A stretch of DNA of 64,000 nucleotides from Amantichitinum ursilacus (GCF_001294205.1 NZ_LAQT01000007.1:1-64000), one strand, 5' to 3'. Shown: positions 45,039-54,379, counted from the stretch's first letter. Program-made: numbers and translations. The notes: generated by a model not told the origin, from the sequence alone.

Positions 45039-45821
45039 ATGCTAGTGCGTAAAGTCCTGATCGCCGCCCTGCTGGGCATCACCGCCGCTTCGGCCATGGC
45101 CGCCGATCTGCTCGATAGCGTCAAGCAACGCGGCACGCTGCGGGTGGCGGTAGAGGGCACTTATCCCCCGTTCAACTACAAAGACAACGGCCAACTGACC
45201 GGCTTTGATGTCGAGATCGCGCAAGCGCTGGCGCAAAAGCTGGGCGTAAAAGCCGAGTTCACCACCACCGAGTGGAGCGGCATTCTGGCGGGCCTGAGTG
45301 CGGGCAAATACGACGTGATCGTCAACCAGGTGGGCATTACCGCCAAGCGCCAGGAATCGTTTGATTTCAGCGATCCGTACGTGTTGTCGCAAGCGCAGTT
45401 GGTGGTGCGCAAGGATGACAGCCGCAACTTCAAGACGCTGGATGATCTGAAAGGCAAAAAAGTGGGCGTGGGCCAAGGCACCAACTTTGCCGAGATGCTG
45501 AAAGCCGTGAACGGCATCGACGTTAAAACTTATCCGGGCGAACAGGAATATCTGCAGGATCTGGCGCTGAGCCGCATTGACGCGGCGCTGAACGACACGC
45601 TGATGATTCCGTACCTGATTCACAAAACCAATCTGCCGCTGAAGGCCGGTGCGGGCGTGGGCGAACCGTCGCTCAATGGCATTCCGTTTGTGAAGAACAA
45701 CCCCAAGTTCAAGGCCGCGCTGAACAAGGCGCTGGCGGATATCAAGGCCGACGGCACATACAACAAAATCTCGACCAAGTGGTTTGGCCGCGATGTAAGC
45801 AAGCCGGTTGCGGCGCAATAA
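45039..45821 (+). CDS. polar amino acid ABC transporter substrate-binding protein
   Basis: A 260-residue periplasmic protein with signal peptide (LIAALLGITAASAMA). Family 3 solute-binding signature GFDVEIAQALAQKLGVKAEF, then YDVIVNQVGITAKRQESFDF and WFGRDVSK near the end. It resembles the cystine/polar amino acid binding proteins (FliY/TcyJ type). It is followed by its permease after an intervening terminator; the ATPase subunit is not in the window. Confidence 0.88.
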   Translation: MLVRKVLIAALLGITAASAMAADLLDSVKQRGTLRVAVEGTYPPFNYKDNGQLTGFDVEIAQALAQKLGVKAEFTTTEWSGILAGLSAGKYDVIVNQVGITAKRQESFDFSDPYVLSQAQLVVRKDDSRNFKTLDDLKGKKVGVGQGTNFAEMLKAVNGIDVKTYPGEQEYLQDLALSRIDAALNDTLMIPYLIHKTNLPLKAGAGVGEPSLNGIPFVKNNPKFKAALNKALADIKADGTYNKISTKWFGRDVSKPVAAQ

Positions 45822-45854
45822 ACATCGCCCATCAACATCAAGATGGAGGCCGCT

Positions 45855-45904
45855 TATAATGGCGGCACTCTGATCCCCAGACCCCCTGCCCGGCAGGGGG
45901 TTTT
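45855..45904 (+). terminator. terminator, with a promoter-like -10 before it, between binding protein and permease
   Basis: CCCCCTG-cccgg-CAGGGGG-TTTT (45882-45904) is a clear hairpin terminator 18 bases before the permease ATG. A consensus TATAAT lies at 45855-45860 with TCAACA 17 bases before it. The arrangement could limit permease expression relative to the binding protein, or act as an attenuator of a short transcript. The promoter part is speculative. Confidence 0.72.
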
Positions 45905-45922
45905 GCTTGCTGGAATCCGCCC

Positions 45923-46588
45923 ATGAATACACTCGCGCTGCTCCAATCCGCATGGCCTTATTTGTTGAAAGGCACTGGCTACACGCTGTTGTTTGCCGTG
46001 GGCGCGATGGTGGGCGGCTTGCTGGTGGGGGCGCTGCTGGCAGTGCTGCGTTTATCCGGCATCAAGGCGCTGCAATGGCCCGCCGCCTTGTATGTGAGCG
46101 CAATGCGCGGCACGCCCTTGCTGGTGCAGATCTTTATCATCTATTACGGGCTGCCCGCGATTGGGATCCAGTTTGAGCCGATTACGGCGGGCATTCTGGC
46201 CTTGAGTCTGAACACGGGCGCTTATGTGTCCGAAACCATGCGCGGGGCCATCAACGGCGTGGACCGCGGGCAGTGGGAAGCGGCTTTCAGCCAGGGCATG
46301 GGCCGTTGGCAAACGCTGCATTACATCGTGTGGCCGCAGGCATTGCGGCTGGCGGTGCCGAGCTTGTCCAACAGTTTGATCAGTCTGATTAAAGACACGT
46401 CGCTGGTGTCGGTAATTGCCGTGACCGAACTGATGCTGGCCACCAAGGAAGTCATTTCGACCACGTTTCAGCCGTTTCCGCTGTACGTGGCCGCTGCGGC
46501 GATTTACTGGTGCCTGAGTTTGATTTTTGAGCAGGTGCAACGCCTGCTGGAACGCAGGCTGGGGCGCACCCTGGCGCGCCAACCGTAA
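45923..46588 (+). CDS. amino acid ABC transporter permease
   Basis: A 221-residue inner-membrane permease of the HisMQ type. The EAA loop reads RGAINGVDRGQWEAAFSQGM, followed by LRLAVPSLSNSLISLIKDTS. About five helices. It pairs with the preceding binding protein. Confidence 0.9.
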   Translation: MNTLALLQSAWPYLLKGTGYTLLFAVGAMVGGLLVGALLAVLRLSGIKALQWPAALYVSAMRGTPLLVQIFIIYYGLPAIGIQFEPITAGILALSLNTGAYVSETMRGAINGVDRGQWEAAFSQGMGRWQTLHYIVWPQALRLAVPSLSNSLISLIKDTSLVSVIAVTELMLATKEVISTTFQPFPLYVAAAAIYWCLSLIFEQVQRLLERRLGRTLARQP

Positions 46589-46605
46589 CCCTACCGCCCC
46601 GCATA

Positions 46606-46760
46606 GGGTGGGTCTCGACCCACCAGACAACCTTATTTCCACGGGCGGTATGCCTGGCATGCCACATTGAGTGGTGGGTCTTGACCCACCCTATGCGGCG
46701 CGGTGCCTTCCGCTGGCGGGCTGATCTAGCGCACTTTGAGGGGTGGGTCGAGACCCACCC
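46606..46760. repeat. three GGGTGGGTC palindromes
   Basis: GGGTGGGTCTCGACCCACC (46606), GTGGTGGGTCTTGACCCACC (~46673) and GGGTGGGTCGAGACCCACCC (46741) fill the space between convergent genes. Together they may form alternative long hairpins that end transcription from both sides. Confidence 0.82.
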
Positions 46761-46793
46761 TATGCGGCTGCTAATTCCACCTTCGCGGATAAC

Positions 46794-47162
46794 CTAGCGC
46801 GCCAGCACCAGGGCGATCACCTTGCGGTCTTCGGCGGTCAGGATATTAAACGTGCGGCACAGCGCGCCGATGTCCATCACGTCCACGCCGATATGCGCGG
46901 CGCTAAGCGCAGCGTACAGGCGCGGATGCGGAAACTGGATGGTTTTGCCGGTGCCCAGCAGCACGACTTCGGGCTGCAGATCCAGAATCTGGCTGAAATG
47001 CTCGGGCTGCAACTCGGCAAACGAAGCCGGTGCCCATTCGCGGATTTCGGTGGCGCCCACAATCAGGCTGCCTTCGTATTGCTGTTGATTAACCTTGACG
47101 AAGCCATCGCCATACGACGTGAACTGGTTGAGATGATCGACGTTGGTATGGTGCAGTTTCAT
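46794..47162 (-). CDS. Mth938-like domain protein (DUF498 family)
   Basis: A 122-residue protein; start MKLHHTNVDHLNQFTSYGDG. The family pattern is clear: a mobile N-terminal strand, SLIVGATEIREW, ILDLQPEVVLLGTGKTIQFP and a C-terminal DIGALCRTFNILTAEDRKVI. Related to the human NDUFAF3 fold; its bacterial role is not established. It is divergent from alaA. Confidence 0.85.
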   Translation of the reverse strand: MKLHHTNVDHLNQFTSYGDGFVKVNQQQYEGSLIVGATEIREWAPASFAELQPEHFSQILDLQPEVVLLGTGKTIQFPHPRLYAALSAAHIGVDVMDIGALCRTFNILTAEDRKVIALVLAR

Positions 47163-47412
47163 GATGCGATTTCCTGATCGGTGCTCAAGCAAAGTGCCGC
47201 CATTCTAACCTGGCGGCCCGTGCGCATTAATGGGCCGCTGGCATTACGATCATGTAATCAGGGCGGATGGGCGTGTGCACAAGCAAGGGGCCGTGTAACA
47301 CCTTGAAAACTACGAAATAAATAAATCGCGCACCAATTGCAATCACCCCCCTGCAACGCAGCATCTTCTTCGCTAGAATAGGCGGTTCCCCTGTCTTACT
47401 GCCGATCAGCCC
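47163..47412. promoter_or_regulatory. divergent promoter region of the Mth938-like gene and alaA
   Basis: Contains TGCAAC-(16)-TAGAAT about 25 bases before the alaA start, the best sigma-70-like match for the rightward operon. No gene is visible. Confidence 0.4.
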
Positions 47413-48642
47413 ATGGATGCCATACTCAAGTCAAACAAGCTGTTAAACGTCTGCTACGAAATCCGTGGCCCAGTGCCCGAAAAAGCGCGGCAGATGGAAG
47501 AAGACGGCTATCGCATCATCAAACTCAATATTGGCAACCTGGCCTCGTTTGGCTTTGATGCGCCCGAAGAAGTGGTGCAAGACGTCATCCGCAACCTGCC
47601 CGCCGCGGCCGGTTATGTAGACAGCAAGGGTTTGTTTCCGGCGCGTAAAGCGATCATGCATTACACGCAGGAAAAGAAGATTGCCGATGTCACCGTCGAC
47701 GATATCTATATCGGCAACGGCGCATCCGAACTGATCGTGATGAGCATGCAAGGCCTGCTCAACAATGGCGACGAAGTGCTGGTGCCGATGCCGGATTATC
47801 CGCTGTGGACCGCTGCCGTCAGCCTGGCCGGGGGCACGCCGCGCCATTATCTGTGCGATGCCTCCAATGGCTGGTTACCGTCACTGGACGACATTCGCGC
47901 CAAGATCACGCCGCGCACGCGCGCCATTGTGGTAATCAACCCCAACAATCCCACCGGTGCGCTGTACCCCGATGATTTGCTGCGCGAAATCGTGGAAATT
48001 GCGCGGCAGAACAAGCTGATCATTTACGCCGACGAGATTTACGACAAGGTGCTGTACGACGGCGCGACGCATACCTCGATTGCCTCGCTGGCCGACGACG
48101 TGTTGTTCGTTACCTTTAATGGCTTGTCCAAAAACTATCGCGCCTGCGGCTATCGCGCGGGCTGGATGGTGGTGTCGGGCAACAAGAAGATCGCCAAGGA
48201 TTACATCGAGGGCCTCAACATCCTGGCCACGATGCGACTGTGCTCCAACGTGCCGTCGCAATACGCCATCCAGACGGCGCTGGGCGGTTATCAAAGCATC
48301 GGCGATCTGGTCAAGCCCGGTGGCCGTCTGCACAAGCAGCGCGAGCTGGCGTATGAGCGCCTTAACGCCATCCCCGGCGTAACGTGCGCCAAGCCCAAAG
48401 CGGCGCTGTATATGTTTCCGCGGCTCGACCCGGCCATGTATCCGGTCAAGGACGACCAGCAACTGATTCTGGAACTGCTGCAGGAAGAAAAAGTACTGCT
48501 GGTGCAAGGCACTGGCTTTAACTGGCCGCATCCCGATCATTTCCGCATTACCTTTTTGCCTAACCTGGATGACCTGGGCGATGCGCTGGATCGCATCGAA
48601 CGCTTTCTGGGCAACTATCGCAAACGTTACGGAAACGACTGA
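47413..48642 (+). CDS. alaA: alanine-type aminotransferase AlaA
   Basis: A 409-residue fold-type I PLP enzyme. LNIGNLASFGFDAPEEVVQD near the N terminus, NPNNPTGALYPDDLL, YADEIYDKVLYDG, and PLP-lysine in TFNGLSKNYRACGYRAGW. This matches AlaA (glutamate-pyruvate aminotransferase). First of the group with hom and thrC; linked genes are one base to a few bases apart. Confidence 0.9.
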   Translation: MDAILKSNKLLNVCYEIRGPVPEKARQMEEDGYRIIKLNIGNLASFGFDAPEEVVQDVIRNLPAAAGYVDSKGLFPARKAIMHYTQEKKIADVTVDDIYIGNGASELIVMSMQGLLNNGDEVLVPMPDYPLWTAAVSLAGGTPRHYLCDASNGWLPSLDDIRAKITPRTRAIVVINPNNPTGALYPDDLLREIVEIARQNKLIIYADEIYDKVLYDGATHTSIASLADDVLFVTFNGLSKNYRACGYRAGWMVVSGNKKIAKDYIEGLNILATMRLCSNVPSQYAIQTALGGYQSIGDLVKPGGRLHKQRELAYERLNAIPGVTCAKPKAALYMFPRLDPAMYPVKDDQQLILELLQEEKVLLVQGTGFNWPHPDHFRITFLPNLDDLGDALDRIERFLGNYRKRYGND

Positions 48643-49082
48643 TGCAGGTACTCGAGCTGATCGACGACACCGCACGCATTGTGCAACCGCGCTGGCTGGC
48701 GCAAGCCGAAGCCGTGCATGTGCAATTGCGCCCCAACCTGCCCGCCGATTACGCAACGCGGCTGGCGCAGATTGCCGCCAATGGCGGGCGACTGATTGCG
48801 GTGGTCAAAGACGACAAAGTGCTCGGGCTGGCCTTGTGGCGGATTATTGAAAATACCTACGAAGGGCGTCGGCTGTATGTCGATGACCTGGTTACCGATG
48901 CTGCCCAGCGCTCAAAAGGCGTGGGCAAAATGTTGCTGGATTGGCTTGAAGCGCGAGCCAATACGCAGGGCTGCGACGTGCTGGCCCTGGATTCCGGCGT
49001 GCAGCGCGCATTGGCGCATAAATTCTATTTTCGCGAGGGCATGCATATCGCCTCGTACAACTTTAAAAAGGCGCTGAAATGA
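48642..49082 (+). CDS. GNAT-family N-acetyltransferase
   Basis: A 146-residue protein. The acetyl-CoA-binding motif A is RLYVDDLVTDAAQRSKGVGK (R/Q-x-x-G-x-G/A type), followed by LALDSGVQRALAHKFYFREG. Its ATG shares a base with the alaA stop and its stop overlaps the hom start, so it is co-translated with both. Substrate unknown. Confidence 0.86.
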   Translation: MQVLELIDDTARIVQPRWLAQAEAVHVQLRPNLPADYATRLAQIAANGGRLIAVVKDDKVLGLALWRIIENTYEGRRLYVDDLVTDAAQRSKGVGKMLLDWLEARANTQGCDVLALDSGVQRALAHKFYFREGMHIASYNFKKALK

Positions 49083-50395
49083 AAGCGATTCATGTAGGTT
49101 TGTGCGGTGTGGGCACCGTCGGCGGTGGCACGGCCGCCGTGCTGAAACGCAACGCGGAAGAAATTGCCCGCCGCGCCGGCCGGCCTATTGTGATCAAGAT
49201 TGCCGCTAGCCGGGACCTCGAACGTGCACGCACCGTTTGCGGCCCCGATATCGAAGTGGTGGCCGATGTGATGACCGTGGCGGATCACCCGGATGTGGAC
49301 ATCGTGGTGGAACTGATTGGTGGCACCACCATCGCCAAGGATCTGGTCTTGCGCGCCATCGAAAACGGCAAGCACGTGGTGACGGCCAACAAGAAACTGA
49401 TCGCCGAGTACGGCAACGAGATTTTCGCGCGCGCGCAAGAAAAAGGCGTGATGGTGTCGTTCGAAGCCGCCGTGGCCGGTGGCATTCCCGTCATCAAGGC
49501 ATTGCGCGAGGGCCTGACTGCCAACCGCATCGAATGGATTGCCGGCATCATCAACGGCACCAGCAACTTTATCCTGACCGAAATGCGCGACAAGGGCATG
49601 AGCTTTGCCGCCGCGCTGGCCGACGCGCAACGCCTGGGTTATGCCGAAGCCGACCCGACCTTTGATATTGAAGGCCACGACGCCGCGCACAAGCTGACCA
49701 TCATGAGCGCGATTGCATTTGGTATTCCGGTGCAGTTTGAAAAAGCGTACCTGGAAGGCATCAGCAAGCTGGATGCGCTTGATATCAAATATGCTTCCGA
49801 GCTCGGTTATCGCATCAAATTGCTGGGCGTAACGCGTCGTCGCGAAAACGGCATCGAACTGCGCGTGGCGCCAACGCTGATTCCGCATAAGCGCCTGATC
49901 GCCAATGTGGATGGCGTAATGAACGCGGTGCTGGTCAAAGGCGACGCCGTGGGCGCGACGTTGTATTACGGCCCCGGCGCGGGCGCTGAGCCGACCGCTT
50001 CGGCCGTGATTGCCGATCTGGTGGACGTGACCCGTCTGGCCACCGCCGACCCGGAAAACCGCGTGCCGCATCTGGCCTTCCAGCCCAGCGCGATCGCCAA
50101 TCTGCCGATCCTGCCGATTGATGACGTGGAAACCTGCTATTACCTGCGCATGGACGCGAACGACAAGCCAGGCGTGCTGGCCGATGTGACGCGCATTCTG
50201 GCCGAAGCCAATATTTCGGTGGATTCGATGCTGCAAAAGCCGGCCGCCGAACAAGTGGATGGCCGTGCCGACATCATCATCCTGACGCACCTGGCGGTGG
50301 AACGCCACGTTAACGAAGCGCTGGCGCGCATCGAAGCGCTGGACAGCATTACCGGCCACGTGGTCAAGCTGCGGCTGGAACATCTGCATGGTTAA
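49079..50395 (+). CDS. hom: homoserine dehydrogenase
   Basis: A 438-residue enzyme of threonine/methionine synthesis, reducing aspartate semialdehyde to homoserine. NAD-binding GLCGVGTVGGGTAAVLKR at the N terminus, catalytic-domain motif GIINGTSNFILTEMRDKGMS with the FAAALADAQRLGYAEADPTF signature, and a C-terminal ACT domain (YYLRMDANDKPGVLADVTRI) for feedback control by threonine. Confidence 0.96.
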   Translation: MKAIHVGLCGVGTVGGGTAAVLKRNAEEIARRAGRPIVIKIAASRDLERARTVCGPDIEVVADVMTVADHPDVDIVVELIGGTTIAKDLVLRAIENGKHVVTANKKLIAEYGNEIFARAQEKGVMVSFEAAVAGGIPVIKALREGLTANRIEWIAGIINGTSNFILTEMRDKGMSFAAALADAQRLGYAEADPTFDIEGHDAAHKLTIMSAIAFGIPVQFEKAYLEGISKLDALDIKYASELGYRIKLLGVTRRRENGIELRVAPTLIPHKRLIANVDGVMNAVLVKGDAVGATLYYGPGAGAEPTASAVIADLVDVTRLATADPENRVPHLAFQPSAIANLPILPIDDVETCYYLRMDANDKPGVLADVTRILAEANISVDSMLQKPAAEQVDGRADIIILTHLAVERHVNEALARIEALDSITGHVVKLRLEHLHG

Positions 50396-50756
50396 GCCGC
50401 TGCTGCTGACGTGGCTCAGCCTGGTGCTTGCCACCCCCGCCCTCGCGGAAAACACCAGCGTGCGCGCGGTCAACATCCAGCTGTTACGGGGCCAGGCCGT
50501 CGCCCAGTGCAAGAAAAAAGACTTGCCCGCCGGTGCCGCGGATGTACTGACCAAGCTGCAGATTGATCTGGACCGCAATGCGTTTTGCGGCTGCGTGGGC
50601 AGCAAGCTCAAGGATGACAAGCGCATCAATGCGCTGATCTCTGGCGCGGATGCGCAACTGGATGACGATGGCCTGAAGCGCGTGCTCGAATCGCGCGCTG
50701 CGGCAGCAGGCTTTACCTGCCTGGGCCAGCAGATCGACGCGGCCACCGCGCAGTAA
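50388..50756 (+). CDS. periplasmic protein of unknown function
   Basis: A 122-residue protein whose start overlaps the end of hom by eight bases. Signal peptide MVKPLLLTWLSLVLATPALA. The mature part has four cysteines (QCKKK, FCGC, FTCLG), suggesting disulfides, and a helical fold. It lies between hom and thrC without an evident link to threonine synthesis. Family not recognised. Confidence 0.7.
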   Translation: MVKPLLLTWLSLVLATPALAENTSVRAVNIQLLRGQAVAQCKKKDLPAGAADVLTKLQIDLDRNAFCGCVGSKLKDDKRINALISGADAQLDDDGLKRVLESRAAAAGFTCLGQQIDAATAQ

Positions 50757-50813
50757 TCCCCCCGATTAACCCGGCCGTGGCCTCGTTGCCGCGGCCCGAG
50801 CGAGTTTGACGTT

Positions 50814-52223
50814 ATGCACTATATTTCGACCCGGGGCGGCATGCCGCCCAAGCGTTTTTCAGAAATCCTGCTGGGCGGCCTGGCCCCCGATGGCGGCCTG
50901 GTGGTGCCCGATGAATATCCGCGCCTGAGTGCCGACGACCTGAACGCGCTGGCTGGCCTGAGCTACACCGATCTGGCCTTCGCCATCATCAGCCGCTTTG
51001 TCGACGACATCCCGCCCGCCGACCTGAAAGCGCTGATCGACAAGACCTACACGGTTGAAGCCTTCGGCAACGCCGACATCACGCCGGTAACGCGCCTGGA
51101 AGACGACCTGTTTATCCAGCAATTGTCCAACGGCCCGACGCTGGCATTTAAAGACATGGCCATGCAGTTGCTGGGCAACCTGTTTGAATACGTGCTGACG
51201 CGCGCGGGCGAGCAGATCAATATCGTCGGCGCCACCAGCGGCGACACCGGCAGCGCGGCCGAATACGCCATGCGCGGCAAGAAAGGCGTTAACGTGTTCA
51301 TGCTGTCGCCGTTTGGCAAAATGAGCGCCTTCCAGCGCGCGCAGATGTTTTCGCTGCAAGACGAAAACATTTTCAATATCTCGGTCAAATCGATGTTCGA
51401 CGCCTGCCAGGACATGGTGAAAGCGCTGAACAACGATGCCGATTTCAAACGCCAATACAAAATCGGCGCAGTCAACAGCATCAACTGGGGCCGCATCGTG
51501 GCGCAGGTGGTTTACTACTTCAAAGGCTATTTTGCGGTGGCCGAACAAGTGGGCGAGCCGGTCGATTTCTGCGTGCCGTCGGGCAACTTTGGCAACATCT
51601 GCGCTGCCCATGTTGCACGCCAGATGGGCCTGCCGATCCGCCGACTGATCGTCGCCACCAATGAAAACGACGTGCTGGACGAATTCTTTAAAACCGGCGG
51701 CTACCATCCGCGCGGCCTGGATCTGACTTACGAGACCTCCAGCCCGTCGATGGACATTTCCAAGGCATCGAACCTGGAACGTTTTGTGTTTGACCTGACC
51801 GGCCGCGACGGCGCCAAACTGGCCGCGCTGTGGCATACCGTTGAAAAGGAAAAAGGCTTTGATCTGGAAGCCGCCGACTTCGCGCGCCTGCGCGACGAAT
51901 TCGGTTTCCGCTCCGAGAAAAGCACGCACGCCGATCGCATCGCCAATATCCGCGAAGTGTTCAGCAAATACGGCGTGCAAGTCGACCCGCACACCGCCGA
52001 CGGCTACCACGCCGCCAAGGCGCACCGCGAGGCGGGCGTTAAAGTCGTCATCATGGAAACCGCCCTGCCCGCCAAGTTCGAAAGCACGATGGTCGAGGCG
52101 TTAAACCAGAAACCGGTGCCGCCTGCGGGTCTGGCCGATCTGGAGCAATTGCCGCAACGCTTTGATGTGATGGAAGCCGATGCCGAAGCACTGAAGCGTT
52201 ATGTGGCCGAGCGCGTAGCCTGA
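50814..52223 (+). CDS. thrC: threonine synthase
   Basis: A 469-residue PLP enzyme converting phosphohomoserine to threonine. N-terminal YISTRGGMPPKRFSEILLGG, PLP-lysine in LAFKDMAMQLLGNLFEYVL, and phosphate-binding VGATSGDTGSAAEYAMRGKK. This is the long (fungal/gammaproteobacterial-like) class. It closes the alaA-hom-thrC group before a strong terminator. Confidence 0.96.
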   Translation: MHYISTRGGMPPKRFSEILLGGLAPDGGLVVPDEYPRLSADDLNALAGLSYTDLAFAIISRFVDDIPPADLKALIDKTYTVEAFGNADITPVTRLEDDLFIQQLSNGPTLAFKDMAMQLLGNLFEYVLTRAGEQINIVGATSGDTGSAAEYAMRGKKGVNVFMLSPFGKMSAFQRAQMFSLQDENIFNISVKSMFDACQDMVKALNNDADFKRQYKIGAVNSINWGRIVAQVVYYFKGYFAVAEQVGEPVDFCVPSGNFGNICAAHVARQMGLPIRRLIVATNENDVLDEFFKTGGYHPRGLDLTYETSSPSMDISKASNLERFVFDLTGRDGAKLAALWHTVEKEKGFDLEAADFARLRDEFGFRSEKSTHADRIANIREVFSKYGVQVDPHTADGYHAAKAHREAGVKVVIMETALPAKFESTMVEALNQKPVPPAGLADLEQLPQRFDVMEADAEALKRYVAERVA

Positions 52224-52250
52224 AACCGCCTTGCGCGGCGCTGTACCAGC

Positions 52251-52276
52251 AAAACCCGGCTGCGGCCGGGTTTTTT
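52251..52276 (+). terminator. terminator after thrC
   Basis: AAAACCCGGC-tgcg-GCCGGGTTTTTT, 27 bases after the stop codon. Confidence 0.92.
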
Positions 52277-52720
52277 GTTGCCACAACTTTCTGCCAGGGT
52301 TGCGCGCGCAGGCATCGCGCAGCCGCTGAAAGGCCGTAGCGTTATTGGAATGATAAGAAAGCGCCTTTCCTCTCATTTTTTGATAAGCAGCCGCCCAAAG
52401 TGAGAGGAAAGCCCTGTTACTTATCAAAAATAAAGCGCTGCCTATCATGTTTTTACGACTCGTCTGATTCCTTCGCTACGCCCGATTTCTTCTATTCAAA
52501 ATCACGCTTAATGAAACCAATTAAGGTATTGGACCTGTATATAAATCCAGCTCTACGATCTCGCATCGTTAATAGCCATATCTCTCAAATCCTAAAAGAC
52601 GGTATTTGCGAACTTCAGTCCGCTTATCCGTTTAGCTATTAGCCGATAAAACCCACTGTAGACCGGCCAGACAATATCCATAAAACGGCCACAGCCTATT
52701 TAACCGATGTGGGAGTCGAC
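52277..52720. other. gap with an inverted repeat, no supported gene
   Basis: The notable element is CTTTCCTCTCA (52365-52375) facing TGAGAGGAAAG (52401-52411), an 11-bp perfect inverted repeat. It is nested with TGATAAG (52381) and CTTATCA (52420). A small open frame at 52,511 (MKPIKVLDLYINPALRSRIV) lacks a convincing ribosome-binding site. A GGGAG ribosome-binding site for the next gene lies at 52,711-52,715. Confidence 0.5.
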
Positions 52721-53461
52721 ATGCGTTATCTGATGATTGCAGGTGCAATGCTGTTTGCCGCAGGTGCGGCGCAAGCGGAATATAAAAGCGGGTTTGGCGA
52801 TGTCAGCGTTAATTATCTGGACTGGAATCACAATCCGGCCAAGCGCGCCAACAATGCCTATATCGAGTTGGAGGGCGCCAGCAATTACGATTGGGGCGAA
52901 TTGTATGGATTCGTTGATTTCGAGCATTTCAACAATGATTCCGACAAATACTCCTTCTTTGCCAAAGGCCAATTCCGTTATTACTTGACCAAAGACGGCA
53001 GCAAGGGGCTGGCCTTCTTTATGCAAGGCAAGCCGGGCGTGGCCAAAGGCTTTCATGAAGTCAATATCGTCACCGGCCTGAGCTACAACTTCTATTTTAC
53101 CGACGCCTGGTTTGCGCCGTTCTTTGGCGCCTTGTACACCAATAAAAGCGTCAGTGCCGCCAAGGTCGAATTTGCCGGATGGAATGGCTATCAATTGGGT
53201 TGGTCGGCTGGCAAGAAATTCAATCTATTGGGCCAGAACTGGCGCGTCACCAACTGGAACGAAATTGATTTCGAGCGCAAATCCAGTTACGTGCCGCGTG
53301 GCGCCGATCGTGAAAGCCTGAATGGCGCGCTGTCGCTGTGGTGGCTGCCGTCCGGTCAGTCCGCCTGGTCCCCCGGCATTCAATATCGCTACGCCTGGAA
53401 TACCCTGGGCCAGCCCGGTTTAACGGACGGCTATATCGCCACCGTTAAATACAACTTCTAA
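52721..53461 (+). CDS. Tsx-like nucleoside-specific outer-membrane channel
   Basis: A 246-residue protein with signal peptide (MIAGAMLFAAGAAQA). Beta-barrel strands alternate throughout (FGDVSVNYLDWNHNPAKRAN, VNIVTGLSYNFYF, WFAPFFGALYTN), ending with the aromatic terminus ATVKYNF needed for barrel insertion. The YxDWN and FEHFNN patterns fit the Tsx family. With the symporter two genes downstream it forms a nucleoside uptake route. Confidence 0.83.
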   Translation: MRYLMIAGAMLFAAGAAQAEYKSGFGDVSVNYLDWNHNPAKRANNAYIELEGASNYDWGELYGFVDFEHFNNDSDKYSFFAKGQFRYYLTKDGSKGLAFFMQGKPGVAKGFHEVNIVTGLSYNFYFTDAWFAPFFGALYTNKSVSAAKVEFAGWNGYQLGWSAGKKFNLLGQNWRVTNWNEIDFERKSSYVPRGADRESLNGALSLWWLPSGQSAWSPGIQYRYAWNTLGQPGLTDGYIATVKYNF

Positions 53462-53494
53462 AGCGCATCCGCGCAAACAGGACGGATAGCACTT

Positions 53495-54379
53495 ATGAAG
53501 GGTGGGATTCTGGTTTTTCTGGGGGCCTGTAGCTATGGCGTGCTCTCCACGGTGGTGGCGCTGGCGTATCGCGCGGGCTTTGTGCTCAACGATGTAATCG
53601 GCAGCCAGTTGGTGGTGGGCGCGCTGATGCTGTGGCTGGTGGTGCTGGCCCGCCGCCGTCAGTGGCGTGCACCAACACTACGCACCGCGCTACCCACCAT
53701 GATTGCAGGCATTACGACCGGCGCAACCACATTGCTGTATTACGCGACGCTGCAGTTTGTGTCGCCCGCATTGGCCGTGGTGTTGTTCCTGCAATTTACC
53801 TGGATGGGCATCGTGCTGGACGGCGTGCTGCAACGGCAATGGCCCGCGCTACCCCGACTGCTGGCGGTGGTCATTATCCTGGTCGGCAGTGCGCTGGCGG
53901 TTAACTTGCCCGAGCTGGGTCTGGGCGGGCTTAACTGGCGTGGCACTGCGCTAGGCCTTGCCGCCGCCTTGTGCAACACGCTGCGCATTTATGCCAGCGG
54001 CCGCATCGGGGTAAAGCTGGACCCGATGCTGCGCGCGGCATTGATGGTGAGCGGTGGCGCGATTTTCTCATCGCTGATTGTGCCCCCGACCTTCTTGTTG
54101 CATGCCGACAGCCTGTGGAATGTGCTCAGCTCTTATGGCCTGTTCCTGGCGTTTTTCGGCTCGGTATTTAGCGTGCTGATGTTCTCGCTGGGCGCGCCGC
54201 TGATCAGCACCGGGCTGGCCTCGGTACTGAGCGCCATGCAACTGCCCATCACCATCCTGCTGTCCGTTCTGGTTTTAAAACTGCCGGTGACGCCGCTACA
54301 ACTGACGGGCGTCGCCGCCATTTTGCTGGGCATTGCCATTGCCGGTGTGCCTGCACGCAAACACGGAAAATCATCATGA
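53495..54379 (+). CDS. EamA/DMT-superfamily permease
   Basis: A 294-residue inner-membrane protein with ten hydrophobic helices in two EamA repeats (first GGILVFLGACSYGVLSTVVA, second from NWRGTALGLAAALCNTLRIY). It carries small-metabolite export or import; the substrate is not deducible. Its stop overlaps the start of the nucleoside symporter gene, so the two are coupled. Confidence 0.84.
   Translation: MKGGILVFLGACSYGVLSTVVALAYRAGFVLNDVIGSQLVVGALMLWLVVLARRRQWRAPTLRTALPTMIAGITTGATTLLYYATLQFVSPALAVVLFLQFTWMGIVLDGVLQRQWPALPRLLAVVIILVGSALAVNLPELGLGGLNWRGTALGLAAALCNTLRIYASGRIGVKLDPMLRAALMVSGGAIFSSLIVPPTFLLHADSLWNVLSSYGLFLAFFGSVFSVLMFSLGAPLISTGLASVLSAMQLPITILLSVLVLKLPVTPLQLTGVAAILLGIAIAGVPARKHGKSS

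Noticed and set aside
49025-50746. 573-codon minus-strand open frame opposite hom
   Set aside because: Antisense of a highly conserved gene; composition is of shadow type.
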